Shown: positions 27,958 through 37,644, counted from the stretch's first letter. The stretch is 64,000 bases of DNA from Caldifarciminota bacterium (GCA_903865935.1 CAIPLT010000009.1:25130-89129); one strand, 5' to 3'. The notes: generated from the sequence alone by a model not told the origin. Numbers and translations are program-made.

Positions 27958-28977
27958 ATGATAAGGAGTAACCTTATATTTTTGGTCGGGACGGCTTTAG
28001 TTGTAATGTTGTTCAGTCAAGCTTATGCCGACGATTTATTGGTATTTAAAACATACGAGAAAAGCGGTTATATAGACAAAGCCGGAAAAGTTATAATTCA
28101 AGCTAAATTCGATGAGACCCAGGATTTTTCCGAAGGATTGGGTGCGGTGAGAGCGGGAAGTTTTAATAACGGTAAATGGGGATATGTTGATGAAACCGGG
28201 AAATTGATTATTGATACGATCTATAATTTCGCTTCACAATTTTCACAAGGTTTAGCAATGGTTGGTAAAGATGGTAAATTTGGATTTATTAATAAATCCG
28301 GTAAAGTTGCTATCCCTATAGAGTATAAACTTGGAAGTGTGGGAAACAATGGTTTTTCAGAAGGACGTGCATTTGTTGGGAACGGTTTATGGTCTTATAT
28401 ATGTATAGACAGATATGGGAAACAAGTTGGTAATCGTAATTATTCCGACAATGGAATGTTTAGCGAAGGATTAGTGCCAGTTAGTATTTGGGATACTACA
28501 GTTCATAAAACATTATATGGCTATATTGATACTAATGCTAATTTTGTAATAAATCCGCAATTTAATGGAGCAGAGAATTTTTCCGATGAATTTGCCGCAG
28601 TTAAGATAAACGACATATGGGGTTTTATTGACCGAACCGGTAAAATTGTAATTGAGCCGCAATATAACGCGGTAAATAAATTTTCTGAAGGTTTAGCACC
28701 AGTGAAAGTTAAAGGTAAGTTTGGGTTTATTGATAAAACCAATAAAATAGTAATTAGCCCAAAATTTGACTATGTACTTTCTTTTTCTGATGGTCTTGCG
28801 GTCGCGAGGGATACGAATGGTATGTATGGTTATATTGATAAAGCAGGTAATTTTGTCATCAAAGCACAATTCACTGGAGCCAATCCGTTATCGGATGGAA
28901 TCGCCAAAATCTGGCACGGTTATTTGATTGGTTATATTAACCAAAAAGGAGAATATCTTTACAACCCAATTAAGTAA
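27958..28977 (+). CDS. Secreted WG-repeat protein (copy 2 of 3)
   Basis: A 339-residue paralogue of its neighbours with a signal peptide ending near ...FSQAYA and nine WG repeats. The fourth repeat is degenerate (WSYICIDRYG) and several carry short insertions (SFNNG, IWDTTVH), which explains the greater length. The start is preceded by GGAG. Co-directional with a 39-bp gap from copy 1. Role unknown. Confidence 0.84.
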   Translation: MIRSNLIFLVGTALVVMLFSQAYADDLLVFKTYEKSGYIDKAGKVIIQAKFDETQDFSEGLGAVRAGSFNNGKWGYVDETGKLIIDTIYNFASQFSQGLAMVGKDGKFGFINKSGKVAIPIEYKLGSVGNNGFSEGRAFVGNGLWSYICIDRYGKQVGNRNYSDNGMFSEGLVPVSIWDTTVHKTLYGYIDTNANFVINPQFNGAENFSDEFAAVKINDIWGFIDRTGKIVIEPQYNAVNKFSEGLAPVKVKGKFGFIDKTNKIVISPKFDYVLSFSDGLAVARDTNGMYGYIDKAGNFVIKAQFTGANPLSDGIAKIWHGYLIGYINQKGEYLYNPIK

Positions 28978-29042
28978 TATTGAACTTTATGATAAAACTA
29001 GTATATTTATCTTGGAACCGCAGTAAATGAAAAGGAGAAAAT

Positions 29043-30020
29043 ATGCAAAGTAAAATCACCGTTATTTTTTGTCACATATTTTTTATCACAGGACTGTTTG
29101 CTTCCACCAATTTATTTCAAGCCAAACAAGATGGCAAATTGTGCTATATTAATAATAAAGGCAAAATTGTAATCAAAACACAATACAGTGACGGCAGTGA
29201 TTTCTCGGAAGGACTAGCAAAAGTTGTGATTGGCTGGGGAACTGGTTATATTGATACATCAGGGAAATTGGTAATCGAGCCGCAAACCGACATGTTTACC
29301 GGTTGGAACGGAAGCGATTTTAAAGAAGGATTAGCACTAATATACACACGACAGAACTTACATGGTTTTATTGATAAAACCGGTAAAATAGTAATTCATC
29401 CGGAATACGGATCCGCGGCGGATTTTTCGGAGGGCTTGGCTCAAGTGACATCTAATGGTAAAAAAGGTTTTATCAATGCAACTGGGAATATTGTAATTTT
29501 ACCACGGTTTGATGATGCAGGACATTTTTCTGAAGGACTAGCTAAAGCAGATACAGACGACAGGTCTGGTTTTATTGATGCATCCGGTAAATGGGTAATT
29601 GAACCGTCGTTTGATGATGCCCGGGATTTTTCAGAAAGTTTAGCCGCAGTTAAAACCGACCTCGGTTGGGGTTATATTAATCATAAAGGAGAGTTTACTA
29701 TTGACCCGCAATTTTTATCGGCATACGAGTTTCACGAAGGGAAAGCATTAATAGCGGTTGACAGTAAATTTGGTTACATTGACCGGTCTGGCAGGATTAT
29801 CATTGAACAACAATTTGACCTTGCCCGCGATTTCTCAGAAGGATTGGCAGCGGTTAAGATTAACGATAAATACGGTTATATTGATGCCACGGGGAAAATT
29901 GTGATTTCTCTTAAGTTTGATTTTACCATACAATATGATAATGGATTAGCGCGGGTTGATTTAAATGGTAAATACGGATATATTGATAAGACTGGTAAAT
30001 TTATCTGGGGACCGAAATAA
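29043..30020 (+). CDS. Secreted WG-repeat protein (copy 3 of 3)
   Basis: A 325-residue protein: signal peptide (MQSKITVIFCHIFFITGLFAST), nine WG repeats and a final KYGYIDKTGKFIWGPK almost identical to the end of copy 1. An AAGGAG ribosome site precedes the ATG. Divergence between repeats within one protein is greater than between corresponding ends of the copies, consistent with whole-gene duplication. Function unknown. Confidence 0.85.
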   Translation: MQSKITVIFCHIFFITGLFASTNLFQAKQDGKLCYINNKGKIVIKTQYSDGSDFSEGLAKVVIGWGTGYIDTSGKLVIEPQTDMFTGWNGSDFKEGLALIYTRQNLHGFIDKTGKIVIHPEYGSAADFSEGLAQVTSNGKKGFINATGNIVILPRFDDAGHFSEGLAKADTDDRSGFIDASGKWVIEPSFDDARDFSESLAAVKTDLGWGYINHKGEFTIDPQFLSAYEFHEGKALIAVDSKFGYIDRSGRIIIEQQFDLARDFSEGLAAVKINDKYGYIDATGKIVISLKFDFTIQYDNGLARVDLNGKYGYIDKTGKFIWGPK

Positions 30021-30066
30021 GAATTATTCAATTAAGTAACACTATTCTTTCAAAAACTTTTGACTC

Positions 30067-30094
30067 TTGACAAGAAAAATGTAAAGTCTATAAT
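30067..30094 (+). promoter_or_regulatory. Promoter of the 30191 cargo gene
   Basis: Perfect TTGACA (30067-30072), 16-bp spacer, perfect TATAAT (30089-30094). A GGAGG ribosome site precedes the ATG at 30191. Confidence 0.75.
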
Positions 30095-30190
30095 TGGTTG
30101 TTCAGAAATCAAATCTGGATAGAAAGGATACGGGTAATAGTAATTAATTAGTAATCAGCAAAAAACAAAACAAATTGGTGTGGAGGTAAA

Positions 30191-31960
30191 ATGAAATATA
30201 TTATTTTGTGTTTAGTATTAATAGTATCTTGGACAATTGCAGAAAAGATTAGCGCCCCGCCGCAGGTTGTCGGCGAAAATCCATCAAACAATATATATTG
30301 CGGTGCGCAACCAACTCAGCAAATAACGACACCACAGATTGCCGAACTGCAAAAAAAGATGGACGAGGCAGTGGCAAGTGGTAATTATATTTTGGTAAGA
30401 GAATATGAACGTCAAATATCAGATTTGCGTAATCCGGTTTCGGCAGAGAATAAAACTGAATGTCCATTGGAAGTACATGCTGTAGTGTCAAACGGGAATG
30501 ACCCGGCACCATTTTTTTGGGGCACTGACCGATTAGTGTATCCAGGAGTGCTGCGTTCCTTTGCCTGCGACTATGATACTAATGGATACATTTACGTTGC
30601 AGTGTCCGCACCTGATTCACAAGTGAAAATATACCGCTCAACCGACCACGGCAATACCTGGAGTTCATTTATTGCTTTTTTTCATGGAACAAAAGATTAT
30701 TATACCAAAGTCGGACTGGTTGTAACCGAGGGCGACTCGGGTTTTGTGTATATTTTTGTGAGGCATCGCCTTAACGGTGGAGACTTGATGTATATCCGCA
30801 CGAATAAAATAAATCCGTCAGTAGGTTTTATGTCAGGTAGTATTGGCAATTCAGCTGATACGATTGACGATTTTTCTATATGCGAAGATAATTATAATCC
30901 CAATTATTGGTTATATTGTCTTTATGCCAACGAACATCGAAATGGCGCCAACAATGGGAAATTTCTCCGTTCTTTAACCTATGGTCGAACTTGGGTTGAT
31001 ACAACAAATTGGAATTATGGCTGGGATCCGTCGATTTCATTTGTTCACTCTGCGACTTTGCTGACAGCATCACGACTTCCGACGGGTGTGTCAGTACCTA
31101 CTGGTCAAAGGATATACTTTGAGCGAAATACATCATTTGGCAGTCCAACTTACTGGAGACCGGTGGTTGGTGTTGCGGCTGATACTTTTGCCGCCTGGGA
31201 TCCTTGCGTGGCAGCATCAAATACTATACCCGATAGCTTAGCAACGGTCTGGGTATTTTTCACACATAATTATTACAATTCAGGTGACTATGATATGGAT
31301 TATGCTTATAGCACTAATGGTGGTACTACTTTTACCACTGGTCAGCATCTTGGCTTTACATCATCGCAAGAAGAATTTGCTAATATTCGTCAATACCGAA
31401 TTTATCCTAACTCTTATGTTAATATTTGCTACACAAAATACACACTGTCACCATCAACATCAAATGTCTATTGGACCTGGACTAACAATACAACACCGAC
31501 CGGATGGGCAGATACAACGAGAGTAAATAATGCCGAAGCTTCAACTTCGATGGGAGGGCTTCTGGTTTACTCGCCGCATTCATCGGGTGGCGGTGGCGGA
31601 GTCGTCTATCCGCGATTTGGTCCGGATAGTCTATTTTTTGATGCGAACTGGACAGGTGTTGAAGAGACTCCACAGGCAAACCAAACCAGAATCGGTATTG
31701 ATATCGCACCCAACCCATTCACAAATCATATAATGATCGGTTATCAGGTTAACAAAGCTTCAAAGGTATCCGCAATAATTTACGATGCGTCTGGACGCGA
31801 AGTGAAATCGATTGCTAATGGCAATGCTGAGAAAGGGTATTATAAAGTTACCTGGAACGGACTCGACAATAATAACCAAGCAGTAAATAACGGCATCTAC
31901 TTTTTCCGCCTGAAGACTGATAATGAAACGGTAACCCGAAAACTGATATTTACTAAATAA
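30191..31960 (+). CDS. Secreted BNR/sialidase-like repeat protein with T9SS tail
   Basis: A 589-residue protein. A signal peptide (to ~residue 17) is followed by a short coiled-coil-prone segment (~residues 48-78) and a propeller-like region. That region has Asp-box-like repeats, for example YRSTDHGNTWSSF, SLTYGRTWVDT and STNGGTTF, resembling sialidase/BNR proteins. The C-terminal ~80 residues are a T9SS type A sorting domain (GIDIAPNPFTNHIMIGYQV, IYDASGREV, NGIYFFRLK, KLIFTK). The full sialidase catalytic set (arginine triad, FRIP motif) is not evident, so I do not call it an enzyme. Confidence 0.82.
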   Translation: MKYIILCLVLIVSWTIAEKISAPPQVVGENPSNNIYCGAQPTQQITTPQIAELQKKMDEAVASGNYILVREYERQISDLRNPVSAENKTECPLEVHAVVSNGNDPAPFFWGTDRLVYPGVLRSFACDYDTNGYIYVAVSAPDSQVKIYRSTDHGNTWSSFIAFFHGTKDYYTKVGLVVTEGDSGFVYIFVRHRLNGGDLMYIRTNKINPSVGFMSGSIGNSADTIDDFSICEDNYNPNYWLYCLYANEHRNGANNGKFLRSLTYGRTWVDTTNWNYGWDPSISFVHSATLLTASRLPTGVSVPTGQRIYFERNTSFGSPTYWRPVVGVAADTFAAWDPCVAASNTIPDSLATVWVFFTHNYYNSGDYDMDYAYSTNGGTTFTTGQHLGFTSSQEEFANIRQYRIYPNSYVNICYTKYTLSPSTSNVYWTWTNNTTPTGWADTTRVNNAEASTSMGGLLVYSPHSSGGGGGVVYPRFGPDSLFFDANWTGVEETPQANQTRIGIDIAPNPFTNHIMIGYQVNKASKVSAIIYDASGREVKSIANGNAEKGYYKVTWNGLDNNNQAVNNGIYFFRLKTDNETVTRKLIFTK

Positions 31961-31979
31961 TATAAAATAACAACTTACA

Positions 31980-32007
31980 GGGCTTGAGTCAATCTCAAGC
32001 CCTTTTT
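31980..32007 (+). terminator. Rho-independent terminator
   Basis: GGGCTTGAG (31980-31988), 5-nt loop, CTCAAGCCC (31994-32002), then TTTTTG. Confidence 0.93.
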
Positions 32008-32081
32008 GTTTGTGAACCAAATGAATAAATTTTGATTAATATACTACTGAAATATCCAAATAATTTTTCCCAGTCATATTC

Positions 32082-32304
32082 CTATTAGGTAGAGTAATCA
32101 ATATAGCTACCAATCTCATCGGTAGTATCATCAGCAATCGAATCAGCCAAAATACTCCGAAAAAAGAACCGGGAAGCCCATGAAATAACGTCCTGGGACA
32201 TGCTCCATGCTTACCCGAGGGTTGCCTACTCGCTTGCCAACGGGTTATTTTTGAAGATTAGCTTTTGGATTAGTGGTTGAATAAGCGATAACACCAATCA
32301 GACT
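32082..32304. repeat. Degenerate 12-bp periodic sequence related to the 6.4-kb array
   Basis: Six consecutive 12-bp units run from 32082 to 32153. Examples are ATCGGTAGTATC (32118), ATCAGCAATCGA (32130) and ATCAGCCAAAAT (32142). The encoded pattern, I/V-x-N-L/I, resembles that of the 6365-6532 array. On the minus strand 32206-32241 gives 12-mers including GTAGGCAACCCT, and 32257-32304 holds ATTAGC/ATTAGT/ATAAGC units, again 12 bp apart. The similarity is weaker than in the first array. This is all I see in the 344-bp gap between a terminator and the end of dinB. Confidence 0.45.
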
Positions 32305-32354
32305 TATTGTTTTCAATTTTCTTTTTCCTCGGTTTTCGCATATTGCCATTTCCA

Positions 32355-33623
32355 TTATATTTTTCCTCTTGCTCCAACCTTCTCAGCAAAAGCGTGTCCT
32401 TTTTCCCGATTGGTTAAGAAACAGCCGACTTTTTGCCTTATCCATCGCTTCTTATTTTTTAAGATCATAATTGCCAGTTCGATGATATCATCGCCGTACT
32501 TATTTTTAACCTGTGCGATTGAGTTTAAGACCGATGCCATCTTTGGTTTATCGCAGAATAAATCCAGTTGAAACTGGTCTTGCGAAGATAAATTGCTGAC
32601 ACTGACACCTAATAACCGCACGTTTTTACCGACATAATTCTTGAGAAACAATTCATAAGCGACATTGGCGATTTTCTGCGGATAATTGGTCTTATCCGTA
32701 ATCGAGGTCTGAACACCAAAATCATTAAAATCAGCACTGCGCACCGATAAGCGAATGGTGCGACCGGCCAAACCTTCTTTTTCGAGTCTTCTCGCAACCT
32801 TACTGGAAAGCCAGTAGATATACCACTTTATCAGTTCTAAATCTACTACATCTTTCGGTAAAGTATAAGAATGACCGACTGATTTTATCTCGTCAAAACT
32901 GCCAGGGTCAACCGCTGATTCGTCAATACCCCAGGCAAACTGATGTAATATTTCACCATATTTACCAAACTTAGCCTTGAGCAGATAGGACGGATATTTT
33001 GCTAGGTCTTCGATTGTTTTAATGCCAAGATTATTGAGATGGATTTTCATTCGCGAGCCGACGCCAACCATCTCTTCCACTGCTAATGACCAGATAACCT
33101 GGGGCACATCTTTTGCTTCAACAATTGTCAGCCCGTCGGGTTTCTGCCATTCGGCGGCCATCTTGGCAATCAGTTTATTCGGGCCAATGCCAATCGAACA
33201 GGTCAAATCCAGTTCTTCGCGTATCCTTTGTTTTATTTTCTGCCCGATTTCTTTTGGCGCGCCAAACAATTCCTGCACATTTGTAATATCCAGAAACGCT
33301 TCGTCAATCGAATACGGCTCGACCAAATCCGTGAACTCTTTATAAATATTTAAGAGCCGATAACAATAATCAATATATTTATCCGGATTACCGATAATAA
33401 CCAGTGCCTGGGGACAGAGTTGTTGGGCTTGGAGTAATGACATTGCGGATTTGACGCCGAGTTTTTTTGCTTCGTAAGACGCGGTTGTCACAACCGCATG
33501 CCGTCCCGGCCCGCCGACCACAAAAATCGGTTTACCCTGTAAAGCGGGATTATGTCTTTGCTCGACCTGAGCAAAAAAGGCGTTCATGTCAATTAGCAGA
33601 ATAATTCGATTTGATGATGCCAT
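32355..33623 (-). CDS. dinB: DNA polymerase IV (Y-family)
   Basis: A 422-residue translesion polymerase from the ATG at 33623. Motifs: LIDMNAFFAQVEQ with the first catalytic Asp, the steric-gate-type region, VEPYSIDEAFLD with the second catalytic acidic pair, SIGIGPNKLIAKMA, and a helix-hairpin-helix (VGSRMKIHLNNLGIKTIEDLAKYP) before the little-finger domain. The frame continues to 33767, but the extra 48 residues show no similarity to the family and overlie the preceding gene, so they are rejected. It sits 7 bp after a DUF6504-like gene. With lexA close upstream, SOS control is likely. Confidence 0.95.
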   Translation of the reverse strand: MASSNRIILLIDMNAFFAQVEQRHNPALQGKPIFVVGGPGRHAVVTTASYEAKKLGVKSAMSLLQAQQLCPQALVIIGNPDKYIDYCYRLLNIYKEFTDLVEPYSIDEAFLDITNVQELFGAPKEIGQKIKQRIREELDLTCSIGIGPNKLIAKMAAEWQKPDGLTIVEAKDVPQVIWSLAVEEMVGVGSRMKIHLNNLGIKTIEDLAKYPSYLLKAKFGKYGEILHQFAWGIDESAVDPGSFDEIKSVGHSYTLPKDVVDLELIKWYIYWLSSKVARRLEKEGLAGRTIRLSVRSADFNDFGVQTSITDKTNYPQKIANVAYELFLKNYVGKNVRLLGVSVSNLSSQDQFQLDLFCDKPKMASVLNSIAQVKNKYGDDIIELAIMILKNKKRWIRQKVGCFLTNREKGHAFAEKVGARGKI

Positions 33624-33630
33624 AGTGTTT

Positions 33631-33879
33631 TTATTCGAACTCAACTTTAAGCATTTTCCATCCCATATCTTCAGTGTGAAACTCAATTTCGTAGTTGTTA
33701 CCGTTTTCATCCGAGACCGCAAAACAGTAGATTGTAAATTTCCCTTCCCTTCTCTGCCAGCGGCCATTGATTTTGGTAATCCGCTGGATTCGCTTTCGCC
33801 AAAAAAACATCCTTGGGATTACGCCGGGATTTTTAAACACACAGTCAACCTCAATTGGCTCGTCAATTACTTCGTACAT
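33631..33879 (-). CDS. DUF6504-like small protein
   Basis: An 82-residue protein. The segment EPIEVDCVFKNPGVIPRMFFWRKRIQRI followed by GRWQ resembles the DUF6504 family, often encoded directly before Y-family polymerase genes. It is charged, with no signal or membrane segment. It ends 7 bp before dinB and is most probably in the same transcript. Function unknown; a repair accessory role is only positional inference. Confidence 0.72.
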   Translation of the reverse strand: MYEVIDEPIEVDCVFKNPGVIPRMFFWRKRIQRITKINGRWQRREGKFTIYCFAVSDENGNNYEIEFHTEDMGWKMLKVEFE

Positions 33880-33894
33880 ACCAGTAACCGATTA

Positions 33895-33936
33895 ACCGCA
33901 AAAACACTAAAATAAATACTTTCGTGTTTTTGCGGT
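33895..33936. other. Perfect 13-bp inverted repeat (hairpin)
   Basis: ACCGCAAAAACAC (33895-33907) and GTGTTTTTGCGGT (33924-33936) are perfect complements around a 16-nt loop. A T run follows only on the plus strand, where no gene precedes it. On the lexA strand it could attenuate lexA transcripts. The sequence also resembles a common extragenic repeat of the 'CCGCAAAAACACGAAAG' kind. Confidence 0.6.
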
Positions 33937-33946
33937 AATTTTTTAT

Positions 33947-34564
33947 TTAAAACTTTCGGAACAGTCCGACCGCCTTGCCCAGTATCCGCACTTCTTTCGT
34001 GCCACGCCTGATGAGAATCGGTTTGAAACGGGGATTAGCCGGCATCAGTTTTATCACATTGGCATTGGCTTGATAATACTTTAGAGTTACTTCGTCATCA
34101 ATGAGCACCGCCGCGATTTCATTTTCATCAACCACTGGCTGCATATTGATTATCACCAAATCACCGTCACCAATTCCGGCTTCAATCATCGAGTCGCCTT
34201 TTACCCGCAAAGCAAACGAGTTTATATTCTTAAACATCGAACGGTCAACTTTAAGATTGCCCTCGATATTTTCGATTGCCAAGAGCGGTATGCCAGCAGC
34301 GATTTTGCCAAGAATCGGAATTGATAAATAATCCGGCTTGGCGACCGAAAACTTTTCGGTCAGTTCCAGGGTTCGGGCGCGATACGCGTGCTTTTTGAGA
34401 TAACCCTTCTTTTCAATCGCATTCAGATGGTCAAACACGCTCGGCTTTTTCATCTTGAAATGCAGGGCGATTTCGTCATACGAAGGGGGATAGGTGTTGC
34501 GCTCAATATAACTTCTTATAAAATCAATTATTTTTTGTTGTTTTTCAGTCAGTTCTTTACTCAT
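33947..34564 (-). CDS. lexA: LexA repressor
   Basis: A 205-residue repressor. The N-terminal winged helix (~1-68) is followed by the cleavage site A90-G91 in KIAAGIPLL, the catalytic S125 in VKGDSMIEAG and K162 in EVTLKYY. This is the complete self-cleaving LexA set. A GGAG ribosome site precedes the ATG. A TTGATA-N17-CATAAT promoter lies just upstream. I could not identify a palindromic LexA box shared by lexA, dinB and recA here. Confidence 0.96.
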   Translation of the reverse strand: MSKELTEKQQKIIDFIRSYIERNTYPPSYDEIALHFKMKKPSVFDHLNAIEKKGYLKKHAYRARTLELTEKFSVAKPDYLSIPILGKIAAGIPLLAIENIEGNLKVDRSMFKNINSFALRVKGDSMIEAGIGDGDLVIINMQPVVDENEIAAVLIDDEVTLKYYQANANVIKLMPANPRFKPILIRRGTKEVRILGKAVGLFRKF

Positions 34565-34744
34565 ATTACTTATCGCTCCTTTCTATCATTCGTATATTAT
34601 GCCTAACTTTAGTAAGTATATCAAGTGAAACTTTTAAATAATTATTTTGTCAGAGATAATGCGGAGGGCAGATATTGCAGGGCTAAAATCCTTGAAGGGA
34701 TTTTATATAAATGAAGCTCTCGGTCTTTACGAGAATAGGGGGTG

Positions 34745-35695
34745 TTATTTTAACTTATTTTTATTGGCTGTCTTGACTGCGTTGTTATGATCAATATATT
34801 TTCCTAACCGATAACCCCAATAGGTTATTTGATAGGCTATGCCAGTGCCTAATAATACTGCGGGAATACCGACAACCTCGCCACCTTGAACTTCTGAGAA
34901 CATCGCATCATTTACTTTACCAAATGCGGTAATGGCGGTTGCCAAGAATACGGATGTTCCTACCGACGCTCCAATAATTCCTGAGAAAATACCTAAACCG
35001 ATTCTCCATCCTTTGCCTTCTTTGAGTTCCATCATTGTCGGAGAGTATTTATAGTCTCTTTGCTTGCCTAATTTATAACCAATATATGTTCCACCACCAA
35101 TGGCCAGTGCATTAATACAACAAAACACTGGCTGGTTTACACGATAATATGAAGTTGTTATGCAATCACTGGTGCTTGTTCCAAGATATTCGATACCGAC
35201 TGAAGACCCAATAAACCCGCCGACCGCAGAACCGATTGTTATTCCGGTTGCAGTGCCTAAAACTCTTCCTTCTTTGGATTTTGCTTCAATTATCGGTTTT
35301 GTTTTATTTATCTTTTTTGATTCGATATCCTGCCAGAACCGCTCGTATGCTGCTTGAGCAGCTTGGTCTCGGTTAATCATTGTTCTGATTGAGTCAGCAT
35401 TATTAATACAGTAGTTAATTCTATTGATTTCAAAGGAGGTTAATCGCAGCGAGTCAGTTTTTAGCGAGTCATTTTGAAGATAGTTAACCTGAACTAAATA
35501 GAATGTATCGGATTTAGAAAAGACCGCCGATTCAAAATTAGTAATACCAGAAAATAAATTATATTGTGTTCGTTCCCGCCAGTCGATTGTATCACCAACT
35601 TTATCAATTATTCGAATTGGTAATAGTTCTTGAGCAAAGCAAACTAATGAAAATAATTCCAAGATTAATAAACCTACCACCTTTATCCTATTCAT
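34745..35695 (-). CDS. Glycine-rich membrane-associated protein of unknown function
   Basis: A 316-residue protein starting at the ATG at 35695, preceded by GGGGGA. A signal peptide (MNRIKVVGLLILELFSLVCFA) precedes a polar ~100-residue domain. Four glycine-zipper-like hydrophobic stretches follow, such as GTATGITIGSAVGGFIGSSVG, GGGTYIGYKLG, GIFSGIIGASVGTSVF and AVLLGTGIAYQ. Two cysteines occur between the zippers. The open frame extends upstream to a TTG, but the ATG carries the ribosome site. It may associate with a membrane. No family recognised. Confidence 0.7.
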   Translation of the reverse strand: MNRIKVVGLLILELFSLVCFAQELLPIRIIDKVGDTIDWRERTQYNLFSGITNFESAVFSKSDTFYLVQVNYLQNDSLKTDSLRLTSFEINRINYCINNADSIRTMINRDQAAQAAYERFWQDIESKKINKTKPIIEAKSKEGRVLGTATGITIGSAVGGFIGSSVGIEYLGTSTSDCITTSYYRVNQPVFCCINALAIGGGTYIGYKLGKQRDYKYSPTMMELKEGKGWRIGLGIFSGIIGASVGTSVFLATAITAFGKVNDAMFSEVQGGEVVGIPAVLLGTGIAYQITYWGYRLGKYIDHNNAVKTANKNKLK

Positions 35696-35749
35696 AACGT
35701 CCCCCAAATAAGATTATCTATTAATACTTAAGTTTAATTTATCTGATTG

Positions 35750-37591
35750 TCAAGGATTATTTTTTTGCAGGTAGTTTCTTAACATCGATATGGCAGAAAG
35801 CGCCTGGCTGTGATTCGGTTCAAGTTCGAGTGTTTTCTGCATTTCGTTGTATGCATTTTTATATTTACCAAGTGTAATATAAACCGCCCCAAGCTGGTAA
35901 TGAGTGTCAGCATCATAAGGACTTAGTTTTATTGCCTGCTCAAATTCAGTCGCCGCATGGGGGAAATTACGTACTGCAATATCATAACGTGCCTGTGCCC
36001 AATGAGCATAAATTAAATACTGCGGATATTGTTGGGCTATACTGCTAATTACATTTACCTGTTCAAGTGCGTCCTGTGGTCGATTCAAACTGATATAGGC
36101 ATGTAATAAACTATAACGAGCAACGACATTATTTGGATTTATGGCGATTGCCTGGTTAAATTCATCCGCAGCCAACTTTGGTTTCCTAATCGAAAGATAT
36201 ATATCGCCCTTTTGAGTATATCCTTGCATTTCAAATTCTCGATGGTTGATTATTCTTATTTGTCCAAGTAGGAATAGAATAAAAAATGCGATAGATAAAA
36301 TTATTACTGAATTGTACTTTTTCGACCTTAACCGTTCAAAAAAATCACCGAGAAATATCGCCGCAAAAATAATTAAGAACGGTAAAACTGGTACGCGTAA
36401 ACGGGAAATAACATAAAATACGAGCGCTGAAATAATATAGACGAAAATGAAGCTATAAATCAAATAAAAATCTTTCCATCGCTTAGCCGATAAAACTATT
36501 CCCAAAATCGCGCAAGGAAAGATGAAACCAAAACTGAAGATTGCGATCTTCAGAATAAATGAATCTTCTTTGGTCTGATTAAAATAATAATTATTGGGAA
36601 TTTCGTAACTGTTGATAGACAATAGAAATTTCCTGGTTAATAATTTAATGTACTTATCGGGATATTGTTTAATAAAGTTCAGACCTTGTTTCATCCAGTA
36701 ATTCGAAGCCACCGATGCTTTGACTGTTTGTCCGTTAATTGTCTGGGACGATTTCTGGAACGCTTCGATTGAGATGTCGGCACTGCGAGTCAAAGGATAA
36801 ACGACCCGCCAGGTGCCGTCAGTATATGGATTGTTGCCGTAGTAGAAATTTATACCCGAATGTCCGGTAAATGGCACCAAATCTTTTGCTACGAGATAAT
36901 TACGAATTGGAATTATTGATACAATGACTAAAGATATCAGAGCAAATATTATATACTGAAGAATTGGTTTGGGTCTGATTTTGATAATGAAATATGGAAT
37001 AAGCAGGACTAATAAAAGCAGGAATTCAGGACGTACCATAATAAGCAATCCAAATATAATTGCAGCAAAGACAATCAATTTTCTTGAGAAATTATCATTA
37101 AGTTTTATTAAAAGATAGAATAGTAATAAACTTAAAAATATATTTACTTCGACATAAAGCAGTGCGCCAGTAAAAAATATGAGGATACCGGAAAAGATAT
37201 AGATGATACTGGCAATGATGGCATTGCGATTATTAGTAATACGGCGGACAATTAAATATAAAAAGACAACACCGAAACTACTGAGAACCGCCTGAATTGA
37301 CTGCACGACAATTATATTAGTGCCGAATATTTTATAGATGACCGCCAAGAAATAAGCATAAAACGGACCAAGGAAAAATACTTCGTGCCCAATCCAGTTA
37401 CCCTGCATAATACTTAATGCCCAGTTATGATAATAAAAAGCGTCAACCGTGTAGCGGGTAATTAACGAATAGGGATTGTTTTTCATTGATAAAATGAAGA
37501 TAAATCTGGCTAAGAAATTAAGGATAAATAATAAAAACATCATTCCATAAGGAATATCATGTCGCGGTTTTTTATTTTTATGATATCGCAT
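35750..37591 (-). CDS. GT39/PMT-like membrane glycosyltransferase with C-terminal TPR repeats
   Basis: A 613-residue protein. The N-terminal ~430 residues hold 10 or more membrane helices. The first periplasmic loop carries a catalytic-type acidic motif (RYTVDAFYYHNWALSI) and a later loop contains GINFYYGNNPYTDGTWR. This is the layout of ArnT/PMT-type glycosyltransferases that use polyprenyl-phosphate sugars. The C-terminal ~150 residues form three or four TPR repeats (ADEFNQAIAINPNNVVARYSL, ATEFEQAIKLSPYDADTHYQL, YNEMQKTLELEPNHSQAL). It likely glycosylates lipids or exported proteins. The acceptor is unknown. Confidence 0.82.
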   Translation of the reverse strand: MRYHKNKKPRHDIPYGMMFLLFILNFLARFIFILSMKNNPYSLITRYTVDAFYYHNWALSIMQGNWIGHEVFFLGPFYAYFLAVIYKIFGTNIIVVQSIQAVLSSFGVVFLYLIVRRITNNRNAIIASIIYIFSGILIFFTGALLYVEVNIFLSLLLFYLLIKLNDNFSRKLIVFAAIIFGLLIMVRPEFLLLLVLLIPYFIIKIRPKPILQYIIFALISLVIVSIIPIRNYLVAKDLVPFTGHSGINFYYGNNPYTDGTWRVVYPLTRSADISIEAFQKSSQTINGQTVKASVASNYWMKQGLNFIKQYPDKYIKLLTRKFLLSINSYEIPNNYYFNQTKEDSFILKIAIFSFGFIFPCAILGIVLSAKRWKDFYLIYSFIFVYIISALVFYVISRLRVPVLPFLIIFAAIFLGDFFERLRSKKYNSVIILSIAFFILFLLGQIRIINHREFEMQGYTQKGDIYLSIRKPKLAADEFNQAIAINPNNVVARYSLLHAYISLNRPQDALEQVNVISSIAQQYPQYLIYAHWAQARYDIAVRNFPHAATEFEQAIKLSPYDADTHYQLGAVYITLGKYKNAYNEMQKTLELEPNHSQALSAISMLRNYLQKNNP

Positions 37592-37644
37592 AATTATAGT
37601 CTATCGAGCTGAGAAAAATAGTCAAGTATTTTTCAAGGGTTCAA

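Noticed and set aside
30191..31960. Sialidase enzyme
   Set aside because: Asp-box-like repeats are present, but the catalytic arginine triad and FRIP motif are not evident.
33624..33767. 48-residue N-terminal extension of DNA polymerase IV
   Set aside because: No family similarity and fully overlaps the DUF6504-like gene in another frame; Pol IV normally begins at the MASSNRIILLIDMN segment.
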